Below, one piece after another: positions 15,599 through 24,278 of a stretch of 64,000 nucleotides of DNA. The notes under the pieces are model-generated. The model did no database searches. It saw only the letters and a program-made list of their open reading frames with translations, and was not told where the DNA came from. The stretch spans positions 2,042,013 through 2,106,012 of the forward strand of contig NZ_JH719942.1 of assembly GCF_000275825.1 (NCBI RefSeq). Direction: 5' to 3'. The position numbers and the translations under genes were made by a program. This DNA comes from Saprospira grandis DSM 2844. GTDB taxonomy: Bacteria > Bacteroidota > Bacteroidia > Chitinophagales > Saprospiraceae. The number at the start of each line of letters is the position of its first letter. Positions within the stretch are counted from its first letter, which is position 1.

Positions 15599-18109
15599 AT
15601 GAATTACGAAGGAGAACATTTGTGGCCAGGAATAATTGGGCACAGCCTGATTGTTTTGGCATTTGTGAGTAGCCTTTTGGCCCTTTGGGCCTATGCTGGG
15701 GCCACTAATAGCCGAGCAGATTTGGCCAAAAGTAGAGATTGGAAACGGATTGGCCGCTGGGGCTTTGGCATTCATGGCCTGAGTGTTTTTGGCGTGATTG
15801 GGCTGTTGTTTTACATTATGATTGCTCGTTATTATGAGTATGAATACGTTTGGGGGCATACCTCCGACAGCCTGCCCTTTCAGTATATTTTTTCGGCCTT
15901 TTGGGAGGGCCAAGAGGGCAGCTTTTTGCTCTGGATGTTTTGGCATGTGGTTTTGGGCTTTGTTGTCATGAGCCGAAAAGACAAATGGGAGGCGCCCGTA
16001 TTGGCCGTTTTTGGGCTGGTGCAGGCCTTTTTGACCTCCATGATTTTGGGCTTTTATTTTGGCGAGGGAGACGACCGCATCGGCTCGAACCCCTTTGTGC
16101 TGCTGCGTAATGTGCATGAGGCCCCCATTTTTAATATGCCCAATTATTTGCAGTCGATTGAGGGCAGTGGCCTGAATCCGCTTTTGCAAAATTACTGGAT
16201 GACTATTCATCCGCCCACCCTCTTTTTGGGTTTTGCCTCGACTTTAGTGCCTTTTGCCTTTGCTATTGCGGGACTTTGGACCAGAGAGCATAAGGCTTGG
16301 ATTAAGCCAGCCCTGACTTGGTCGCTTTTTTCTGGCGCTATCCTCGGTACGGGTATTCTGATGGGAGGCGCCTGGGCCTATGAGGCCTTGAGCTTTGGGG
16401 GCTATTGGGCCTGGGACCCCGTAGAAAATGCCTCTTTGGTCCCTTGGATTATTATGTTGGCGGGCACGCATACGGCCTTGGTGGCCCGCAATAGCCCGCA
16501 TTCGATACGCTCGACTTATCTGTTTTTTATCCTGAGCTTTGTGCTGATTGTCTACTCGACTTTCTTGACGCGCTCGGGGGTTTTGGGCGAAACCTCGGTG
16601 CATGCCTTTACCGAAATGGGCCTAGAGTGGCAGTTGATTCTCTTTATGGGGGCCGTGAGTATTTGGCCTTTGGTCCTTTATGTTAAGGCCAAAAAGGAGA
16701 TTCCCGCTGTAGCAAAGGAAGAGAGCAGCTACTCCAGAGAGTTTTGGATGTTTGTGGGGGCTTTGGTCCTGCTGTTTTCTTCGGTTTTGATTACGGCTAC
16801 CACCTCTATTCCCGTTTGGAATAAATTGGCGGATGCCTTTTCTTCCCTTCTTGGCGGCGGCGATATTACCAATATTGCCCCCCCCGAAGATGAGGTGGCC
16901 CATCATAATCGCTACCAATTGTGGATTGGCGTATTGATTGGCTTTTTATCGGGTATTTCGGTGCTTTTGCGCTATCGTAGCCGAGAGATTTCGGCTTCTT
17001 TTGGCCGATTTTTGGGCATTCATTTGGGGGGAGTTTTTCTGCTTTCAGCCCTAATTACCGTTCCCCTGATGCTTTGGTCTTCTATTGTGGCTTGGCAATA
17101 TTGGTTGCTGGTGGGCAGTGGAATTTTTACCGTGATTACGAATTTAGACTATATCGTTTCGGTTCTCCGAGGCAATATTAAGGTGGCGGGAGCGCCCGTG
17201 GCCCATATTGGTTTTGGTTTGTTGATGGTGGGCGTGGTCTTTTCTGGCGCCCTCAAACGGCCCATCTCAGAGGGATTTACCTCTATTGAGGTCAATGATA
17301 TCAATCCGCAATCGAATAAGAATGTTTTGGTGGTCAAGGGGCAGCCGGTCCCTATTGCCGATGGTTATACGGTAGAATATAGCCGCGATTGGGCCGAGGG
17401 CAATCAGCAGTTTTTTGAGCTGAAGTTTACTAAAAAGGACCCTGCAGGCAATATCATAGAGGAGTTTAGCACCTCGCCCAATGTGATTCGGGATTCTTTG
17501 CCCAAGGGCAAGTTTAAGTTCCGTGCGGCCAACCCAAATACCCGGCATTATTTCGAGAAAGATATCTTTACCTTGGCCATTCCGCATTGGGCCTTTGAAG
17601 ACCCCGAGGCCAGCAAAGAAGAGGAAGAAGCCGCCAAATGGGAGTCGCATATTATTGAGCAGGGCGATACCTTTTTTACGGCCAGTCATTATGTGGTTTT
17701 TGATAAAATTGGGACCGAATTACCCCAAAATGAAGCCTATCAGTTTCAGGAGGGCGATATTCCCATTACGGCCATTCTCAAGGTCTACGAACTCAATTCG
17801 GATAGCTTTTATTTGGCTAAACCCTTTTTGTATATCCGAGATAATCGGCCCCTCAATATTCCTTTTGAGCTAAAGGAACTGGGCCTCGATTTCCGTTTTG
17901 CTCAGGTACTGCCCGAAAGCAAAGATCGGATGAAAATGCAGTTTGATGTCCGTAGCCATAGTCCCGAAAAAGCCTATGTGGTGGTCCAAGCTTTGGTCTT
18001 TCCTGGCATCAATTGGGTCTGGATCGGCTCCATCATGATGATGATTGGCCTGCTGATGGGCATGTTTCAACGGATGGGGAAAATAAAATCTAAAAAGCTA
18101 GAGATCTAA
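15599..18109 (+). CDS. ccmF: Cytochrome c heme lyase CcmF (CcsA/CcmF family)
   Basis: An 836-residue polytopic inner-membrane protein, longer than E. coli CcmF (647 residues) through an extended soluble C-terminal domain (residues about 575-800), as is common in Bacteroidota. The WWD heme-handling motif GGYWAWDPVENASLVPWI starts at about residue 267. Also seen are NPLLQNYWMTIHPPTLFLG, STFLTRSGVLGETSVHAF and a late pair of membrane segments near 810-825. CcmF joins CcmE-bound heme to the CXXCH motif of apocytochromes in the periplasm. The operon with ccmE supports this. The ccmA-D and ccmH functions are not in the window. Confidence 0.95.
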   Translation: MNYEGEHLWPGIIGHSLIVLAFVSSLLALWAYAGATNSRADLAKSRDWKRIGRWGFGIHGLSVFGVIGLLFYIMIARYYEYEYVWGHTSDSLPFQYIFSAFWEGQEGSFLLWMFWHVVLGFVVMSRKDKWEAPVLAVFGLVQAFLTSMILGFYFGEGDDRIGSNPFVLLRNVHEAPIFNMPNYLQSIEGSGLNPLLQNYWMTIHPPTLFLGFASTLVPFAFAIAGLWTREHKAWIKPALTWSLFSGAILGTGILMGGAWAYEALSFGGYWAWDPVENASLVPWIIMLAGTHTALVARNSPHSIRSTYLFFILSFVLIVYSTFLTRSGVLGETSVHAFTEMGLEWQLILFMGAVSIWPLVLYVKAKKEIPAVAKEESSYSREFWMFVGALVLLFSSVLITATTSIPVWNKLADAFSSLLGGGDITNIAPPEDEVAHHNRYQLWIGVLIGFLSGISVLLRYRSREISASFGRFLGIHLGGVFLLSALITVPLMLWSSIVAWQYWLLVGSGIFTVITNLDYIVSVLRGNIKVAGAPVAHIGFGLLMVGVVFSGALKRPISEGFTSIEVNDINPQSNKNVLVVKGQPVPIADGYTVEYSRDWAEGNQQFFELKFTKKDPAGNIIEEFSTSPNVIRDSLPKGKFKFRAANPNTRHYFEKDIFTLAIPHWAFEDPEASKEEEEAAKWESHIIEQGDTFFTASHYVVFDKIGTELPQNEAYQFQEGDIPITAILKVYELNSDSFYLAKPFLYIRDNRPLNIPFELKELGLDFRFAQVLPESKDRMKMQFDVRSHSPEKAYVVVQALVFPGINWVWIGSIMMMIGLLMGMFQRMGKIKSKKLEI

Positions 18110-18126
18110 TCTTTAATTGATAGAGC

Positions 18127-18161
18127 AAAAGGAGTAGTAATTTTTTACTGCTCCTTTTTTT
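18127..18161 (+). terminator. Intrinsic terminator of ccmEF
   Basis: AAAGGAGTAGTAA / TTACTGCTCCTTTTTTT. Repeat copy 7 starts 2 bases later. Confidence 0.9.
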
Positions 18162-18162
18162 G

Positions 18163-18324
18163 TTTTGGGGCCTCCGCTGCGGCTTCGCCTTGCGGCGCTA
18201 CGCTTTGGGGCTCGCAGGTCTGCTCGGCCCTGCGTCGCCTTCGGCTCCTGGGTCTGGCGCTACGCGCCACCCCTCCGCATCGCTAGGCCGTTTGGCCTTC
18301 GGCCATGCAGGCGGCTTTGCCGCC
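18163..18324 (+). repeat. DHR copy 7, type A
   Basis: Head GGGGCCT, tail TAGGCC. Second hairpin GCCTTCGGC, third GGCGCTACGCGCC. GGCGGCTTTGCCGCC lies beyond the tail and abuts the 21-base tandem array. Together with copy 8 it makes a tail-to-tail inverted pair around the array. Confidence 0.85.
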
Positions 18325-18522
18325 AGACCTAACTAGTTTAGCTCTAGACCTAACTAGTTTAGCGCCAGACCTAACTGGTTTAGCTCTGGACCTAACTAGT
18401 TTAGCCCTGGACCTAACTAGTTTACCTCCAGACCTAACTGGTTTACCTCTAGACCTAACTGGTTTACTTCTAGACCTAACTAGTTTAGCGCTGAACCTAA
18501 CTGGTTTAGCGCTGGACCTAAC
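18325..18522. repeat. Tandem array of a 21-base repeat, about 9.4 units
   Basis: Unit pattern RRACCTAACTRGTTTASC plus 3 variable bases. Units start at 18325, 18346, 18367, 18388, 18409, 18430, 18451, 18472, 18493 and 18514 (partial), with no spacing error. ACCTAACT and GTTTA are kept in every full unit; variation is concentrated in the last bases of the unit. With a 21-base (two helical turn) period all units present the same face of DNA. The array lies in the 726-base gap between ccmF and the mannose-1-phosphate guanylyltransferase gene, enclosed by repeat copies 7 and 8. Confidence 0.95.
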
Positions 18523-18585
18523 TTTTGTCTTTTTTCATTTTGTTGCGTTTTTTCCATTTTTAACAAAATGCTAACAAATGGGCCT

Positions 18586-18621
18586 GAAAAAAGGCGCAAA
18601 ACCTAAGTTTTGCGCCTTTTT
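18586..18621. terminator. Bidirectional intrinsic terminator
   Basis: AAAAAGGCGCAAAAC, loop CTAA, GTTTTGCGCCTTTTT: a 15-base perfect stem with T-runs on both strands. It lies between convergent genes and probably ends transcripts from the minus-strand guanylyltransferase gene. Confidence 0.9.
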
Positions 18622-18671
18622 CAGTGGCTAGGGCTAAATCTCTAGCTATTTGGGCAGTTGTTTTTGCCTGA

Positions 18672-18830
18672 TGCAGGCGCAAAGCGCCGCAGGCCCAGCG
18701 CTGCGGAGGGGTGGCGCGCAGCGCCAGACCAAGGCGGCAAAGCCGCCGCAGGGCCGAACAGACCTGTGAGCCCCGTAGCATAGCGGCGGCCAACCTAGGC
18801 GAAGCCTAGCTGGCCGCGGGCCCCAAAAAA
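18672..18830 (-). repeat. DHR copy 8, type A
   Basis: Minus-strand reading: head GGGGCCC and tail GGGCC, the same compensated closing pair as copy 1. Core variant GGCTCACAGGTCTGTTCGG. Hairpins GGCGGCTTTGCCGCC and GGCGCTGCGCGCC, then GGCGCTTTGCGCC beyond the tail. The head abuts the 3' end of the guanylyltransferase gene. Confidence 0.85.
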
Positions 18831-18835
18831 ATAGC

Positions 18836-19930
18836 TTAGAGTAAATCCTCGCCCCATTGGTCTACGGCAGCTTGGCGAATCTCCTTGATATGTTGTTCTG
18901 CGGAGAGGGGGGCCAAGAGGAGCAATTGGGGTTCATCGACCACCAGCATATTGTCTAGATCGTAGAGAATGACGGGGCGGTTTTGGCTGCTATAGAGCAG
19001 GTTATTTTTGCTATTGCTGAGTTGGCATTGCTGTTTATCGAGGCCGAGGACCAGATTATTATCCTCATCTTTATTGGGGGCCACTTGTTGGAGGGCCTGC
19101 CAGGTGCCCACATCAGACCAGCCGATATCGGCGGGTAGGGTATAGATATTATCGGCTTTTTCGCTCACGGCATAATCAATAGAAATGCTTTCTATTTGCT
19201 CATAGATGGCTGCGCTACCTGTTGGAACGGCCAATTTATTTTGGAGTTGGCCCTCATAATTTTGGAAAGCCTGGTAGAGGCTGGGGCTATGTTTGGCCAA
19301 GGATTTTTGGATAGTTTGTACCGACCAGAGGTAGATCCCAGCATTCCAGAGATGTTCGCCGCCGGCCAAAAAGGCCTTGGCTTTTTCTAGCTGGGGTTTT
19401 TCGGTAAACTGCTTAACCTTAGAGATATTGCCTTGGGCTTGGGCATCAAAATGAATATAGCCGTAGCCCGTATTGGGGTAGTGGGGTTGGATACCGAGGG
19501 TGAGAAGCGCATCATTTTGGCCCACAAAATCGAGACCTTCCTGTAGTTTTTTAACAAATTCTGCCTCATTGAGAATCAGGTGATCGGAGGGCGCGAGAAC
19601 CACCCGGGCTTGGGGGTTAATTTGTTCTAGGAAGCGCATGCCCATAGCGATACAGGGCGCTGTATTTTTGCGGGCGGGCTCCATAATGATATTCTGAGGG
19701 GCGAGGCCAGATTGATTTAGGGCCAGTTGGCCGTGTTCCTCAGAGGTAACGATAAAGATATTTTCCTTAGGGATAAAGGCTTCAAAGCGCTTAACGGTTA
19801 GTTGGAGGAGCGTTTGGCCCACGCCCAAAACATCTAGGAATTGTTTGGGTAAGCTATGGCGGCTAGCGGGCCAAAATCGAGTGCCGAGTCCCCCAGCCAT
19901 AATAAAGACATAGTCGTTAGATAACTGCAT
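18836..19930 (-). CDS. manC: Mannose-1-phosphate guanylyltransferase (GDP-mannose pyrophosphorylase)
   Basis: A 364-residue nucleotidyltransferase that makes GDP-mannose from GTP and mannose-1-phosphate for surface polysaccharides and glycolipids. Seen are the signature IMAGGLGTRFWPASRHSLPK (residues 10-29), the following KQFLD, the APSDHLI motif, the TLGIQPHYPNTGYGYIHF substrate loop, FTEKP, LWNAGIYLW and the metal-site IDYAVSEKADN. Only the transferase domain is present; the C-terminal phosphomannose isomerase domain of two-domain ManC/AlgA enzymes is absent, which is usual in Bacteroidota. It lies 38 bases downstream of the SRPBCC gene and may share its transcript. Confidence 0.93.
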   Translation of the reverse strand: MQLSNDYVFIMAGGLGTRFWPASRHSLPKQFLDVLGVGQTLLQLTVKRFEAFIPKENIFIVTSEEHGQLALNQSGLAPQNIIMEPARKNTAPCIAMGMRFLEQINPQARVVLAPSDHLILNEAEFVKKLQEGLDFVGQNDALLTLGIQPHYPNTGYGYIHFDAQAQGNISKVKQFTEKPQLEKAKAFLAGGEHLWNAGIYLWSVQTIQKSLAKHSPSLYQAFQNYEGQLQNKLAVPTGSAAIYEQIESISIDYAVSEKADNIYTLPADIGWSDVGTWQALQQVAPNKDEDNNLVLGLDKQQCQLSNSKNNLLYSSQNRPVILYDLDNMLVVDEPQLLLLAPLSAEQHIKEIRQAAVDQWGEDLL

Positions 19931-19968
19931 ATAAATAAGATCTGATTGTAGGGCCAGGGCCCAAATGA

Positions 19969-20532
19969 CTAGTTTTGTACATCTTCCTCTTCCTCATCTT
20001 CAAAAAAGCCATAATCGGCTTCTAGGCGTTGGAGGCTATAAAGAAGGCTAGTCTTAAAGTAATTTTTGAGAAAGTAAGCTTGGTATCGTCCGAGGGGATC
20101 TTTGCTATTATGGGGGAGGTCGGCTTCTAGGCGCCAAGCGAGTTGGGTATAGTCGGGAATACTATTATCGAGGGCCATAATGCCTTGAATTTTGAGTGGG
20201 GAGCGGTCAATCTCCAGCTCAAAATTGATTTGTTGTTCATTGGCTTGGGTAATAATAAGTTTGGCGGAAATCTGTTTGCTTTTCCAGAACATCATAGCGC
20301 CGGGGCCTACTTCTGGGCCTTCAAAAGAGAAGGAGTAGCCTTGTTCTTTGGTCCAGGCGGACCAATCGGGCCAATTGGCTGGGGTTTGGAATAGGGCCAA
20401 TAGTTCTTTGGGGCTAGCGGCGAGTTGGGCCACCTCTTCGATGCGCCAAGACTGGGGGAGCATAAAGGCAAAAACGGCAGCAACTAGGGCCAAGACGGCA
20501 ATCAGTACAATGAAGGTAAATAGTATAGACAT
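19969..20532 (-). CDS. SRPBCC/START-like protein with N-terminal membrane anchor
   Basis: A 187-residue protein from the ATG at 20532 (MSILFTFIVLIAVLALV). An ATG 15 bases upstream is possible but is closer to the sucA terminator. One N-terminal membrane helix is followed by a Bet v1/SRPBCC pattern: IEEVAQLAASPKELLALFQT, WPDWSAWTKE, GPGAMMFWKSKQ, INFELEIDRSPLKIQGIMAL and LAWRLEADLP. Such domains bind hydrophobic ligands; the substrate is unknown. The C-terminus is acidic (FFEDEEEEDVQN). It is separated from sucA upstream by a terminator and precedes the guanylyltransferase gene by 38 bases. Confidence 0.75.
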   Translation of the reverse strand: MSILFTFIVLIAVLALVAAVFAFMLPQSWRIEEVAQLAASPKELLALFQTPANWPDWSAWTKEQGYSFSFEGPEVGPGAMMFWKSKQISAKLIITQANEQQINFELEIDRSPLKIQGIMALDNSIPDYTQLAWRLEADLPHNSKDPLGRYQAYFLKNYFKTSLLYSLQRLEADYGFFEDEEEEDVQN

Positions 20533-20551
20533 AGGGCAAAGGTGCATACAT

Positions 20552-20580
20552 AAAAAAGGGCCGCAGTATTGCGGCCCCTA
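20552..20580 (-). terminator. Intrinsic terminator of sucA
   Basis: On the minus strand GGGGCCGCAATACTGCGGCCC is followed by TTTTTT. It lies 9 bases after the sucA stop and just upstream of the SRPBCC gene. Confidence 0.85.
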
Positions 20581-20588
20581 AAGTTACG

Positions 20589-23357
20589 TTATTTATGGCT
20601 TTGCGCCAATTCTTCTATAGGTGCAAAAGCTCGTTGAAGTATATCTTCTAGCTCTTGATTGTGTTGTTTTTTGTATCCCGTGGCTGGAGAAGCACTAGAT
20701 TTTCGGGCAATGAGGCCCAAATCATAGTTGCGGTAGAAGGCCAAGAGATATTGCCAAGACCCCATATTTGAGGGTTCTTCTTGTACCCAGAAGAATTTGG
20801 CGTTGGCATATTTCTTAATCAATTCATTGACCTGTGCTTGCGGGAAGGGGTAGAGTTGTTCTAGGCGAACGATAGCGATATCGTCATGCCCTTCTTTCTC
20901 TTTCTTCTCTAATAGGTCGTAGTAAAGGCGGCCTGTACAGCAAAGTACTTTTTTGATTTTGCTGGCATCTTTTACACTAGCATCATCAAAGGTTTCTTGG
21001 AAACCACCAACGGTAAAGTCTTTAAAGTCAGAAATACAACTTGGGTGACGGAGCAAACTCTTAGGCGACATCACGATCAGTGGCTTGCGGAAGGGGCGGG
21101 CCAATTGTCTGCGGATGAGGTGGAAGAAGTTGGCGGGTGTAGTCACATTGGCTACAGTCATATTGTATTCTGCGCAGGCTTGCAAGAAGCGTTCTAGGCG
21201 AGCAGAAGAGTGCTCGGGGCCTTGGCCTTCATAGCCATGAGGGAGAAGCATGACCAAACCGCTCATGCGGGCCCATTTACTTTCAGAAGAAGTAATGAAC
21301 TGGTCAATAATGGTTTGGGCACCATTGACAAAGTCGCCAAACTGTGCTTCCCAAACCACTAGGCTATCCGGAGAGGCCAAAGAATAGCCGTACTCAAAGC
21401 CCAAAACGGCAAACTCAGAAAGTAGAGAGTTAAAAATGCGGAATTCGGCTTGTTCATCTTCTTTTAGATGATTGAGGCGGTTATATTGCTCGTTGGTTTT
21501 TATATCATAGAGGACCGCATTGCGGTGCGAGAAGGTCCCACGCTTAACATCTTGTCCACTCATGCGTACAGGATGTCCCTCCAAAAGCAAAGAGCCATAA
21601 GCCAAATGCTCGGCCATAGACCAGTCGCATTGGCCTGCTTTGATATGGCCTTGGCTACGCTTAAGAATCCGCTTAAACTTAGAGAGCATATTAAAGTCCT
21701 TGGGAATCTCTTGTAGGTTATGGAGAATATAGGTCAATTGCTCTTCAGAAATAGCCGTATCGGGAGATTTTAGATAATCTTCCCAAGAGGTTTTCTTTTG
21801 CAATTGGCTCCAGGCTACTTCTGGGGCCTGAAGCGTATAGTCTACTTCTTTTTGTTCTACCCGATCAAAGCGCTCTTGCAAGAAGGTATTAAATTCTTTA
21901 TCCATTTGCTCGGCCATTTCTTTTTCAATTGCCCCTTGTTCAATAAGGCGATCGAGGTAGATGGAGCGAGGGTCGCGATGATTTTTGATAAACTCATAGA
22001 GCTTGGGCTGTGTAAATTTGGGATCATCTCCCTCATTATGCCCATGTTTGCGGTAGCAAACCATATCAATAAAGACATCCGTATTAAATTTCTGGCGATA
22101 TTCTGCAGCTAGGGTAGCGGCAAAAATAACGGCATCGGGATCATCTCCATTGACGTGGAAAACGGGGGCTTGCACCAAGGCGGCAGCTCCAGTACAATAG
22201 GTAGAAGAGCGAGCATCTTCAAAGTCGGTAGTAAATCCAACTTGGTTGTTAATGACAAAATGGATCGTTCCACCAGTATAATAACCTTCTAGTTGGCTCA
22301 TTTGGACCACCTCATAGACCACTCCTTGTCCAGCAACGGCGGCATCTCCATGAATGAGAATAGGCAGAATCTTGTCAAAGTCAGAGGTATAAAGGACATC
22401 GGCCTGGGCGCGGGCATAACCTTGCACTACAGGACCTACAGCCTCTAGATGCGAGGGATTAGGCACCAATTTCATATGGACCTCTTTGCCAGAAGGGGTG
22501 GGATACTTAGAGGCATAACCTAGGTGATATTTCACATCGCCATCGCCAAAGGTTTCTTCGGGCATGACGTTTTGGAACTCACTAAAGATATGGTCATAGG
22601 TTTTGCCCATAATGTTTACCAAAACATTGAGGCGACCACGGTGGGCCATGCCAATAACCACTTCTTCTACGCCTTCTTCTGCGCCTTTACAGATGATGGC
22701 ATCTAGAGCAGGAATTGTCGTTTCTCCACCCTCTAGACCAAAGCGTTTTTGGGCCACATATTTCTTGGCCAAAAAGTTTTCAAAGCCAATGGCCCCATTG
22801 AGCTTTTCCAAAATGCGGCGCTTTTGAGAAATGCTCAGGTCATAAGCCTTTTTAGGTTGGCTTTGCTCCATACGGTCGCGGAGCCACATACGTTTGTCAC
22901 GGTGCTCAATATGGCTGTATTCTACGCCAATATTGCCACAATAAACTTCAATCAGTCGGTTGCGGATGTCCTTCAATTTGGCATTGGGCATTCCGATTTC
23001 GGCCCCAGCCATAAAACTTTGCTCCAAATCTTCCTCCTTGAGGTTGTAGTTGGCCAAGTCGACATTAGGGAAACGAAAACGTCTGGGCCGTACGGGGTTG
23101 GTTGTAGACAAGAGGTGCCCTCTCTGACGATAACCGTGAATCAGTCCCAATACAGCAAATTCTTTCTGAAGTTGGCTGGTAGACAGCCCGCCTTCAATGC
23201 TATCGGTAGGCCCTGCGGCCCCCTGCTCAATGGCAAAATCAAATCCTGCAAAAAATTGTTTCCAGCCCTCGGCCACCTCTTCAGGGTTCTCCTTATAGGT
23301 CTTGTACAAGTTGTCAATATAACCTGGATGGGCATTGGAAATAAAAGAGTAGCTCAT
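20589..23357 (-). CDS. sucA: 2-oxoglutarate dehydrogenase E1 component
   Basis: A 922-residue thiamine-diphosphate enzyme (E. coli SucA has 933) that decarboxylates 2-oxoglutarate in the TCA cycle and passes the succinyl group to E2 lipoate. The N-terminal FISNAHPGYIDNLYKTYKEN and EVAEGWKQFFAGF are typical. Also seen are VVIGMAHRGRLNVLVNIMGK, the ThDP/Mg2+ segment with IHGDAAVAGQGVVYEV and HVNGDDPDA, YRKHGHNEGDDPKFTQP, and the transketolase-like RGTFSHRNAVLYD and LLPHGYEGQGPEHSSARLER. E2 (sucB) is not adjacent here. It has its own terminator downstream. The 409-base upstream gap holds its promoter region and repeat copy 9. Confidence 0.97.
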   Translation of the reverse strand: MSYSFISNAHPGYIDNLYKTYKENPEEVAEGWKQFFAGFDFAIEQGAAGPTDSIEGGLSTSQLQKEFAVLGLIHGYRQRGHLLSTTNPVRPRRFRFPNVDLANYNLKEEDLEQSFMAGAEIGMPNAKLKDIRNRLIEVYCGNIGVEYSHIEHRDKRMWLRDRMEQSQPKKAYDLSISQKRRILEKLNGAIGFENFLAKKYVAQKRFGLEGGETTIPALDAIICKGAEEGVEEVVIGMAHRGRLNVLVNIMGKTYDHIFSEFQNVMPEETFGDGDVKYHLGYASKYPTPSGKEVHMKLVPNPSHLEAVGPVVQGYARAQADVLYTSDFDKILPILIHGDAAVAGQGVVYEVVQMSQLEGYYTGGTIHFVINNQVGFTTDFEDARSSTYCTGAAALVQAPVFHVNGDDPDAVIFAATLAAEYRQKFNTDVFIDMVCYRKHGHNEGDDPKFTQPKLYEFIKNHRDPRSIYLDRLIEQGAIEKEMAEQMDKEFNTFLQERFDRVEQKEVDYTLQAPEVAWSQLQKKTSWEDYLKSPDTAISEEQLTYILHNLQEIPKDFNMLSKFKRILKRSQGHIKAGQCDWSMAEHLAYGSLLLEGHPVRMSGQDVKRGTFSHRNAVLYDIKTNEQYNRLNHLKEDEQAEFRIFNSLLSEFAVLGFEYGYSLASPDSLVVWEAQFGDFVNGAQTIIDQFITSSESKWARMSGLVMLLPHGYEGQGPEHSSARLERFLQACAEYNMTVANVTTPANFFHLIRRQLARPFRKPLIVMSPKSLLRHPSCISDFKDFTVGGFQETFDDASVKDASKIKKVLCCTGRLYYDLLEKKEKEGHDDIAIVRLEQLYPFPQAQVNELIKKYANAKFFWVQEEPSNMGSWQYLLAFYRNYDLGLIARKSSASPATGYKKQHNQELEDILQRAFAPIEELAQSHK

Positions 23358-23597
23358 TTTCAGCTGCTTTATGCGTTGTTGATAATCATTTAGGCCTTAA
23401 AACTAGGCCTAGTCAATATCTTGTAAATATAGAAAATCATTCTCCTATTAGTAAGGCCCTTTTTGCTTTTCTGTGCACAAAAACTATTCAGTTTCTAAGG
23501 GTTTAGCTAATAGCTAAATGAATATATAAAAATCTATTTATAGATGGAAGTCAGACAGGCTTTTATTTTGCTTCTTTTCTATATTATTTGTTTCTTT

Positions 23598-23757
23598 TTT
23601 TGGGGCTGTCCCGCCCTTTGGGCGGGTCGGGCTGTGTCGCAGCTCGCAGGTCTGCTCGGCCCTGCAGGCTTTTTCGCTTTGCTTCAAAAGCCTTTGGTCT
23701 GCCCCTTTGGGGCCCTGCTGTCCATCCCTCAGCCTGCGGGCGCTTTGCGCCCTGCTA
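23598..23757 (+). repeat. DHR copy 9, type B
   Basis: Head GGGGCTG, tail CAGCC. First hairpin CCCGCCCTTTGGGCGGG. The second has arms AGGCTTTTTC and CAAAAGCCT, the third is GCCCCTTTGGGGC, and GGGCGCTTTGCGCCC follows the tail. Outside the repeat, 23358-23597 contains no recognisable gene. Confidence 0.85.
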
Positions 23758-23766
23758 AACGCAGAA

Positions 23767-24078
23767 TTACTCCGTTACGGCTTGTTGGGCTTTGCTGCGC
23801 TCTTCGGCCAAAATGCGTTCTTCTCTAGGCGAGGGGCGGCCATCTAGACGGGCCCGAACGGCGGCTTGGCTATCATTCGGCTTGCGTTTGCCCAGCAGCA
23901 GCTGGTTGTTGCTTTTGGCGTTGCTTTGGCCCGAACGGCGGCTGAGGGCCTGATTGCTTTGTTGTAGTTGGCTAGAAGGCACTACCTTCAGCTGATCGCC
24001 TTCTTGTATGGGGGCGGTTTTATGTTGGGCAAAAATGGCCGAACTGCCCAAAAGGAAAAGGGCAATAAATAGGTATTT
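23767..24078 (-). CDS. Small secreted protein with C-terminal DGRPS-REE motif (first of two)
   Basis: A 103-residue protein from the ATG at 24078, which gives a clean signal peptide (MKYLFIALFLLGSSAIFAQ); the frame is open 24 bases farther upstream. The mature part is polar, Gln/Ser/Arg-rich and probably disordered, and ends in DGRPSPREERILAEERS. The next minus-strand gene upstream (24279-24599) has a similar design and ends in DGRPSKREELLLLELKN, so the two are diverged paralogues. A repeat copy lies between them. No known domain is recognised. Confidence 0.6.
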   Translation of the reverse strand, partial: KYLFIALFLLGSSAIFAQHKTAPIQEGDQLKVVPSSQLQQSNQALSRRSGQSNAKSNNQLLLGKRKPNDSQAAVRARLDGRPSPREERILAEERSKAQQAVTE

Positions 24079-24116
24079 CATGATATTCTCGTTTTGGTCC
24101 AAAATAATAATAGCGG

Positions 24117-24268
24117 CGGGCAGGCGAGCGCAGCGAGCCGGCTGAGGGATAGAAAGTGGGGCGGCGCAGCCGCAGACCCAGCCAGCTTGCTGGCGCAGGG
24201 CCGAGCAGACCTGCGAGCCACGACATAGCCCGACCCAAGGCCGTCAGGCCGCAGGGGCAGCCCCAAAA
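24117..24268 (-). repeat. DHR copy 10, type B
   Basis: Minus-strand reading: head GGGGCTG, tail CAGCC. The first hairpin contains GCGGCCTGACGGCC instead of the usual CCCGCCC stem. Second hairpin GCCAGCAAGCTGGC, third TGCGGCTGCGCCGC. It separates the two small secreted-protein genes. Confidence 0.85.
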
Positions 24269-24278
24269 TACAAAAGAA

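Noticed and set aside
18325-18522. CRISPR array
   Set aside because: The units are contiguous, with no unique 30-40 base spacers and no cas genes in the window.
18305-18574. 89-codon open frame DLTSLAL repeats over the 21-base array
   Set aside because: A 21-base period automatically gives a repeating 7-residue peptide. No start region exists and the frame begins inside repeat copy 7.
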